From Dendrophyllia cribrosa (Eukaryota > Cnidaria > Anthozoa > Scleractinia > Dendrophylliidae), in contig JAJLRJ010000013.1 of assembly GCA_024195265.1 (NCBI GenBank), positions 14,378,822-14,442,821 of the forward strand: a DNA stretch of 64,000 nt, in the 5' to 3' direction. Numbering within the stretch: position 1 is the first letter of the stretch; each line of letters begins with the position of its first letter. Below the pieces are notes generated by a model. That model searched no databases, was not told the DNA's origin, and saw nothing but the letters and a program-made list of their open reading frames with translations. A program made the position numbers and the translations under genes. This document shows positions 56,717 to 64,000 of the stretch, in pieces.

Positions 56717-59700
56717 TGTGGCTCCAAGACGTGATGAGTTATTTGTTTCGACTGGTAGTGGTTTGCTTCAGCGCATTAACTGGCATGGATTATTAGAGGG
56801 AGATATGACCATGTCTATACACTCTATACCATTCACAAATGATTTGGAAAATGCAAGAGGTACCTTTTACAATCAGTGGGCATGTAGGCTGCACTCCGAG
56901 CATCATGATCTTCCCACCCACCCACCCAGCAGCACTAAGATTTCAGTTTTGCATGCTGTGTAAATATAATGTACAGCCTTCAGTCATTTTGTTAGTGTCC
57001 CTGTTTTTTAGGGTTATGATAAGTGTACAGTTTTATGAGTTTACAATGAAGGTCAGGCTGCAGTGGTTGACTTGGCACGTGGCTACCAGTGGTGCGGCGA
57101 AATTCTAACTAGCACGCTCTACTTAAAGTTTGTTTTTCTTTCAAGAAGTGCAGCCTTACATACAAACTGCAGTATTTATTATTAAATATAAAAAAATTTT
57201 GCATTCAGGCCAGTACAAGTTAAATTTATTACAGGCTATATTAAGTTACCTCTCACCCATATAAAAGAACACCCTTAAATAAATTATTTTTTCAAGTTAA
57301 AAATGTTTAGACTGTGATACAAAAAATGTTTTTCATTGACACTACAGCGGTCATAATAACTAGTTGTATGTGTTTTAAGCAAATTGCAGAACTTATAGAT
57401 TATCTGGATACAAAATATTTCACACTTTTATACTTCTATAAATTATTTTTTTTATTTTATGTAAACTATACAATATACAGCTTTAATACAGTAAACTGTA
57501 GTCTTGCACAATTTTATCTAATAAAACAATTCCTTGCTATTTATAACAGAAACTACATGTAATTTCAATTAGCCACTAACATGTTCTAATAGTGTATTAT
57601 TATTTACTTGTTCCTCTCAGCAATTCCTTTAAAAACAGAAGGTGTGAGTTTTCGAGCGATGGATTACAGTCCTTTGTTGGGAGGATTTGCTGTAGTGTTG
57701 GCTGATGGCAGAGGAGGGTTCATATCTGCTGAAACAGCCAACTTTGACTGCTCTGTAAGTTTACTTTCAATCAAAAAACAATTTAATCTGACTTTTTACC
57801 TTATTTTGTAACCCTGCGTGGACCTCAATGTTAGGTCTTACATGTGCATGTAGTCCTTAACATACAGTAACATAACATAACATACTTTATTTACTGTGGA
57901 TATACACTTAGCTTGAGAGCTAGTTTACAGGTATTCCACCTAATAACTAATTAAAACCAAACAACAAAACAACACTTATTACATCACACTTCCTTTCAAG
58001 CTCTCATGTACATGTAATTATGTCTATCAGTTTCAAGGGCTATGCTTAAAACTGCTTAATTCTAAATCTATTTTTTATTATGGCAATTAATTTAATTAAC
58101 AATAATCAACCAGGGATGTAGATAATAGCGGAGCTCTCGCCGGGCCGAAGGCCCGGCTGCGCAGCTCCATACTCATAGAACCAGAGAACCATAGAACCCA
58201 TGGCCGTCATTTTTCATGGTCATGGCTAGCGGAATGTTTCGCGGGCGCGTTGTGTGCCTGCCGCTGTCGACCGCCGTCGCTTAGGGCTAACTCGCAGGCG
58301 CGTAGACCGTCGCAAAACATGCGCGTATGACGCCACTCAACAACATTGCAATTTCACGTCACCTGGGAAAACACTGCTGTGTTTAGCGGAGAAAACCGTT
58401 TAAATTAAAGTCGTTATTCTCCTGAATTTTTTCGCGGTTTGCTTCTCAAGACAGGGATACTAATTAAGGGATATTCAGAAGCCGCTATAGTGGAAATAGA
58501 AGAGCTTTCAGAAATAAAATCTTGCTTCGAGGATGGGAGCAATGCGGGAAGATGTTTGTCACTTCGGGTTTCAGAACTGAAGAAGCGGAGATTTAAACAA
58601 TTTCCAAGCAGTGGAGGGACTTAAAGGTAAAACAAAATACATTTTTCGATGGGAATTTATGTTGATATCAATCTGTGATTGACTTTTTTGTGTTCTCGCT
58701 AGTTTTCGGGAGAATTGTTAAGAACGCGCTCAATTAAATTCAGTTGTTTTGATTTCTTTCATCGGAGACATCTCGGCCTCGAATCATGAGCTCTTAATGG
58801 TTCGCGTTTTGCTTTTAAACATAAACTTATGGAGATTTGAATAAAATTTTTCGAAAGAAGATTGTGTTGTCCATTTTTATGTGTTTGTTCATTCATTACA
58901 TAGATTGAAAAGCGATTTTATGTAAACAAAACAAGACTTAGATTTTCTGTCTTCACTCGCGTCGCCTTATGCAAACATGTTTGTGTATTTTTGCAATTTA
59001 GATTTCCAAATCAGTTTCTCGGGCAATTTTTGACAAACAAAAACTGTATTTTATTCAGAAAGTAGTCGTACTAGTTACTCTAGACAGAGAAAAGTTTTTT
59101 TTGTGAACTTTTCTACGGTCTAAATGTACTGTGTAGACTGTCGGGTAATACTGTTTTTTTGAGAATTGCTAAAATTGAAAATAGCCCGGTCGTCAATCTT
59201 AATTCTTATGCTTCCGACCTTTCACCTTAATTAAGTTTCACCTTAGTTAAGCTTGTTCCTTTTCTCCGGCTCATTTTGATTTTTACCGTAATTTGTACTT
59301 GCAAGAACCTGTTAATTTAACAGTCCAAACCGAATTTTTGAACAAACTTGAAAACAGATTAAGTGAGAGCGAAATTTTATCCTGCGAAGGATTTTTATCT
59401 TTGGCTGAAATTACCCACGCAATGCGTGGACTTTCTTCAGGGAAAACCCCCGGTTCAGACGGATTACCTCAAGAATTTTACGCTAAATTCTGGGATCTTT
59501 TAGGCCCTATTCTGTTCGAATTATAAATTTAGTTTGGAAAATAATTCTCTCAGTGATTCAATGTAAGGAAGCGTGACTAGATTACTTTACAAGAAAGATG
59601 ATAAGAAAAACCTCAAAAATTGGTGGCCCGGCCATTTCGCTATTCAATGTTCATTACAAAATTTGTTCAAAAGCTCTTACAAACAGACTTTCAAAAGTGT

Positions 59701-62700
59701 TACCCTCGATTATTTCAAGAAGGTCAAACTTGTTCCTTCCCAGGTAGGACGATTTTTGAGAATTTATTTCTCTTGCGTGACCCTCTAGATTATAAAAATA
59801 TTACCAATGAAACTGGTATCTTGCTGAATATCTACATTATACTGTCAAGCAAATATGAAAATTATAGTTAATGGTTTTTTGACTAAAGAAATTCCACTTG
59901 AGTGGGGGGTGAGGCAGGGAGATCCCCGGTCTCCACTTTTGTACATTTTATGCGCAGACGTTTTGGCTACCAGTATAAGAAAGGATGATACTATTGAAGG
60001 TTTTCTCCTTCCAGAAGCCTGAGGAAAGCGTTTTAAAATTCGCCAATATGCGGATAACTCCACATGTTTTGTAAACGACATTTTTTCTTTAGACAAATTG
60101 TTTACCTTACTTCACAAATACGAGACAGGTACAGGGACTAAATTAAATGTGGCAAAGAGTACTTAAGCCATGAAGTTAGGAGCTTGGTGCTAACGTCCGG
60201 ACACTCCTTATGGCCTGACGTGGGTGTCAAGAATGCGAATCTTGGGTGTCTGGTTTAGCAATGGTACTGCAAATGTGGAACCAGATAACTGTTTACCACG
60301 CCTTTCCAAGCTAGATTAAAATTTGAACCTGTGGAAGGGTGTGGGGTGTTTTCACTCCCACCCTATCGGCACTACTCAATACTAGGTTTTTAGTTAATGT
60401 TAAGACTATTTTCTTTTACCTAATGGACTTCTGCTGTCGACGAGAATGACATGCGAGCACGCTTTTTCATTAAGACCATACTTTATGGTATATGGGTTTT
60501 TCGAAATAAAGCAACTTTTCACAATAGCACCGAGAACTCTCGGGCCACTGTAAGGGACATAAGGAATGACATCACAACACAGTTGCAAATTGACCGAAGG
60601 GGGGGGGGGGGGGGGGGGGGGGTACTTTGCAAATTTTTGGGCGGGGGTGTGCTGCTGGGACTCTGAGACCCTTAACCTATACTAGACCATTTTAGCTGCA
60701 TTTTGCAACCATATTCTAGACTAAACACCGAAAAATCCTACCCTATCCTAGACCTTTTCTAGACTCGCTATTTTGCAGAAACTCATTCACTATCACAGTC
60801 TAAGATACCAGGGGTCAGTAAAAATGTCATACAGCACACCTTACCGATTATTAAATGCCATTTGCCAGTAAACCTCGTCTAGACTAAATTCTTCATGCAA
60901 CTGATCAGTTTCGTAGAAAATGATACCCTATTCTAGACCAAAAATCTCTGATTACTATACCCTATCCCAGACTAAACTGCCTGAAAACCATACCCTTCAC
61001 AGCGGCACATACCTATATAGCTCATATATGGGAGTACCCCCCCCCCACCGCGAACAGAAATTTTCTGCTTTGTGGTGTCATTCTAATATTTGTGAAATAC
61101 AACAGTCAAAGCTTGTGACTCTAATAATTTAGCTACTGGCAACTCATCATTCATTACCAGAAATGACTGAGGTAATCATGTGCAAACCAGAAAGGACTGC
61201 AAACCGGAACTGACCTTGTATTATTGTAACCGGAAATGACTAGCTTTAACTCAGGATGCCTTGTAACCGGAAATGACTAGCTTCTCAGGATAATATTGTA
61301 AACTTTAGGGATTTGTTATTGATAAATAAAACATTTTAAAAGAAAAAAAAACACTGTTGTGTTTAGCGGAGAAAACGGTTTGCAAAATCGTTTTTTCCTG
61401 CTTTTTTTTTGCGGTTTGCTACTCAAGAGAGGTTTCACATTTCTCAAACAGTGAGCTTTTGTGGAATTTGTGCAGTCTAAATGTTCTGTGCAGACGGTCT
61501 CGTAATAAGCTTACTGTTTTTGAGAATTGCTAAAATTAATAGCCTGGTCATCAATCTTAATTCTAATTTTTCTTGTGCTTCCGACCTTTCACCTAAGTTA
61601 AGCTTATCATCATCGTTTCTGTTCAGAGAGCTCCGCTGTTAGGCTAAGCCTATCTATATATATTAGCCGGGAACCGGGGAAATTACCCAGCTGTGAACTT
61701 CATTTTTCCAGCTATAAAAGCTAAGTGCAGCTTTATAAGAACTACATTTTTCTCATTTTTAACCAGCTGTCAGTTCTATATTCCTGCCTGTTAAAAACTG
61801 AATCTACATCCCTGATCAACTCAGTTGCAGATACCAATTTTTTTTTACTTCCTTTTCTAACACTGCTCCACTAATTACTGACAGTTTCTTTTTGTAATCC
61901 CTGTTGTTTAATATTAACCCCACCCTTAAATGTTGTATCTGCAGGCCCATTACCCATCTTTATATTTAGCCTCTCTTCCGTGTTGTTATTACCTGGGCAA
62001 AGAGAAACCATGTGGAGCAAAGTTTCTTGTCTAAGGAAACAACACAACAACAGAGGCTATAGGCCTTGAACCACTACTAACATGCAAGCCACTACTATCA
62101 CCATTGCTCTTCCACAGTTACTTTGAAACTTACATGTGCAATATTATAATTAATTTATAATTGTTTCCTTTCAGGAAATTATTGGTTTGTGGGCTAGAGA
62201 TCTGAGCTCAGCAACTTGTGTCACTATTAACCACAGATACAGGCTGATAGCGTTTGGATGCACAAAGTAAGTAAACTGATAATAAAACAAATTTATTATT
62301 CAAAAGATAGTTAGATGGTCAAAAATCGTATTTAAAAAAATACCAAATTTCCTTTTGTAAAATATGTATTGAAAAACGAATGGTACCATGCAAAAGTACT
62401 GCCACAGAGGTTTCATTTAAATGGTCACACCATAGGATTTTGTTAACAGACTCAAACATTAGAACTAAACTACATGTCTGCATAATTGACTCTGGGAATG
62501 AAAGGGTTAAGGTGGCTCATGACTATTATTTAGAGCAGGGCTTCTGAATAATAGCATGTTCAACATGTTGCAAGCGTTAACTGATTCCTGTAAAATTAAG
62601 GAGTTTTCAAAATATACTGAACAACACTTTAAATTTTGGTGCAAACTAAAACGTAAGATTATGAGCTTTTAGGTAGTAGTTAGTAGTAGTAGGTAGTACA

Positions 62701-63248
62701 GTGTAGCAGGGGCGGGGGGGGGGGGGGAGGGAAGAACGGTCTGTCGAGAATTATAAGTCTCGGCAATTAAACAAGGCAGCTCAGAATCTTGGGCTTGCCA
62801 AAAGTAGGGCCATCTCGGAGTCTCAAAATCTAATAGTCGAAGAGCTTTGCAAATACTGCCTAAGTTTAGCCTGAAGCTTTCAGTAACTTTTACAAGCGAC
62901 ACTGGCTCATTTGTAATTGCTTTAGCCAAAAACTAACAAACCACAGCAATTAAAAAAAGTATTAACGTCAAATACTATTAGTTTGTTGTTTCTTGCTCAA
63001 TATCCAATTAACATGTACGAAGGACTTATGTGTACTGTACATTGCAGCGGTGTTGAGACATGTACTAATCAGAATTGAGCATTTTTTTAGTACAATCAAC
63101 GTACAGACCTGTAGTTAGTTATAGTTGCCTGTGTCTGACATTTTAAATTCTTCTTGCAGTGGTGAATGTCTAGTGTATGGTTTTGACGATTTAACAGGAG
63201 CTTTGCAGCTGTCTCACAAACTTGTGTTATCAAGCAAAGACTACCCTG
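56717..63248 (+). CDS. RIC1: RIC1, Rab6 exchange-factor subunit (four internal exons)
   Basis: Exons 56717-56859, 57621-57754, 62175-62266 and 63160-63248 join in phase with GT-AG borders (about 152 residues). They read ELFVSTGSGLLQRINWHG, then VSFRAMDYSPLLGGFAVVLA and GGFISAETANF, then GLWARDLSSATCVTINHRYR and LIAFGCTN, then LVYGFDDLTGALQLSHKLVL and DYP. This follows the N-terminal WD40/beta-propeller of RIC1 (human KIAA1432) in order, including the IHWEG-, DGFAVVF- and MAFGC-like strands. RIC1 with RGP1 activates Rab6 for endosome-to-Golgi transport. Upstream exons and everything after 63248 are not in view. Intron 2 of this set holds a 3.7-kb mobile element. Confidence 0.85.
57866..57900 (-). 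repeat. Possible 3' tail of a minus-strand LINE
   Basis: ACATAACATAACATACTTTA resembles a short tandem tail followed by a LINE 3' UTR on the minus strand. No coding part attached. Confidence 0.3.
59293..60170 (+). pseudogene. Decayed L1/Tx1-type reverse transcriptase
   Basis: Three displaced frames carry RT motifs in order: LAEITHAMRGLSSGKTPGSD then GLPQEFYAKFWD (59390-59500); IIVNGFLTKEIPLEWGVRQG followed by DPRSPLLYILCADVLA (59865-59985); and QYADNSTCFVND (60045-60080), where the catalytic YADD has become YADN. Gaps, frameshifts and stops lie between. This is the order of L1/Tx1-clade RTs. Inactive. Confidence 0.8.
60600..61052. mobile_element. Poly-G to poly-C GTAC element with TAGAC repeats
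   Basis: It opens with about 22 G then GTACTTTGC and closes with TATATGGGAGTACCCCCCCC. The interior repeats words such as CTAGACTAAA, CCTATTCTAGACC and ATACCCTATCC at irregular spacing. Same end type as the palindrome-centre MITE and 16025. Confidence 0.65.
61141..61300 (+). repeat. Short tandem ACCGGAAATGACTAGCTT units
   Basis: AACCAGAAAGGACTG, AACCGGAACTGAC, AACCGGAAATGACTAGCTT and a second AACCGGAAATGACTAGCTT form an irregular tandem of about 25-45 bp spacing. Confidence 0.55.
62375..62516. mobile_element. Partial copy of the 12243 MITE
   Basis: Shares ATGGTACCATGCAAAAG, AGAGGTTTCATT, ACACCATAGGATTT and GACTCTGGGA.TGAAAGGGTTAA with 12243-12456; the left end is missing. Confidence 0.65.
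62709..62731 (+). repeat. Poly-G tract in RIC1 intron
   Basis: GGGGCGGGGGGGGGGGGG-type run; preceded by a TAGTAG/TAGGTAG simple repeat. Confidence 0.6.
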
Positions 63249-63593
63249 GTATCCTTCAGAAATGAAGTTATTTCACACAATTTATGACACAGAATTAATT
63301 TCCCACAATAATCATAATAATTAATACACTGGCTATAAATTTAATATATAGTTTACATGTATTAATAGTTATTACTGACAATTAAAATAAAATAGAATAC
63401 AATTACTGTATGCTATTTTTAACTTATAAATATGTGAAGCACTGCAAAACTTATGGCAGACAGGGACAAATATGCAAATTTTCACTCTTTCCTTCCATCG
63501 GCTGTAAACTTTTCTCAGTAATTTCACTGACCAGTACATAAGGCATGTACTGTACATATAATTATTTTGCCTGTTACAAATACGATAGGCATG

Positions 63594-63735
63594 GTCACCT
63601 GCCTTATCCATGGGGACAGCATTGGAGGGAGGGGAGGGTGGGGAATTTTAATGCATAGGGTGGGGAGGTGGTGGAGCAAAACAGGTAGGGAAGGGTTGGG
63701 TCTGAAGGTTGTTCCATATTCACAAGTTGATATGT
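63594..63735. repeat. Copy of the G-rich dispersed repeat at 5420
   Basis: Shares CTGCCTTAT.CATGGGGAC, GGGAGGGGAGGGTGGGG and TATTCACAAGTTG with 5440-5665. Confidence 0.6.
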
Positions 63736-64000
63736 GACACCGTACTTACATGTCAACTGCAGCTTTGCGACCCAAGATTAGTCTAATGCTATTAGAAGGT
63801 ATGAGGGAACTTAAATATATAGTACATTGTAGACTGCAAATAAAACTACTTGGAAAGAACAATACAAGATCTGGTCTCCTCTAAATAATACATGTACCTT
63901 TTTAGCAACACTTGTTTTCACTTTTGTCACAATTTTTGTATTGCATAATATTAATTATATCTTCCTAGATCTATCTGTCTGCAGACCTGTTTCTAGAGAA
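63736..64000. other. RIC1 intron, continuing off the window
   Basis: The next RIC1 exon was not identified; the AG at 63988-63989 opens a short phase-compatible frame, but its residues do not resemble the family. Confidence 0.4.

Larger units (their letters stand above)
58111..61814. mobile_element. 3.7-kb TIR element in a RIC1 intron, hAT-like ends
   Basis: A perfect 13-bp inverted repeat CAGGGATGTAGAT / ATCTACATCCCTG bounds it, with a 6-bp direct repeat ATCAAC outside (58105-58110 and 61815-61820). CAGGG-type ends suggest hAT, though hAT normally duplicates 8 bp. GGAGCTC near the left and GAGCTCC near the right extend the symmetry. Segments 58375-58455 and 59090-59280 recur, shortened, at 61345-61610. 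L1 and poly-G elements occupy the middle. No hAT transposase seen. Confidence 0.75.

Noticed and set aside
63990..64000. Next RIC1 exon after CAG at 63987-63989
   Set aside because: Phase fits but the few residues do not resemble the family and the window ends.

Overview
This is nuclear DNA from an animal, most likely an anthozoan cnidarian and probably a stony coral. The evidence is three metazoan intron-containing genes (CAAP1, OMA1, RIC1) with GT-AG introns, an AT-rich background, and a dense load of DNA transposons, MITEs, LINE fragments and a Penelope-like element of the kind common in coral genomes. Species cannot be fixed from the sequence. No bacterial or organellar genes were seen. 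There is one 500-N assembly gap (45754-46253).

Layout. 1-9000: host-gene-free repeat terrain, including a TIR element split by a Penelope-like fragment with a 13-bp target duplication. 9007-10941: an apparently single-exon gene for a protein with 21 C2H2 zinc fingers. 11000-22100: stacked MITEs, a three-deep nest of TIR elements at 16255-18598, a mariner-like element and a tRNA-derived SINE. 23046-28683 (minus): CAAP1, four exons seen. 28925-38939 (plus): OMA1, the inner-membrane mitochondrial protease, seven exons seen and the last one missing. CAAP1 and OMA1 start 241 bp apart, head to head, so they probably share a promoter. 37470-46900: RecQ-like helicase debris, a LINE end, a 3.5-kb satellite of 20-bp units, a decayed Crypton-derived gene and the gap. 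47486-55517: an 8-kb near-perfect palindrome. 56717-63248 (plus): four internal exons of RIC1, the Rab6 exchange-factor subunit, one of whose introns holds a 3.7-kb TIR element carrying L1 debris.

The three conserved genes have unrelated jobs (apoptosis control, mitochondrial stress proteolysis, Golgi trafficking); nothing suggests a functional cluster beyond the divergent CAAP1/OMA1 pair. The most unusual object is the giant palindrome: a MITE at its centre, repeated TTAATAATCG-type motifs near both tips, and a LINE in only one arm. All gene models rest on reading frames, splice signals and recalled family similarity; no database search was run.
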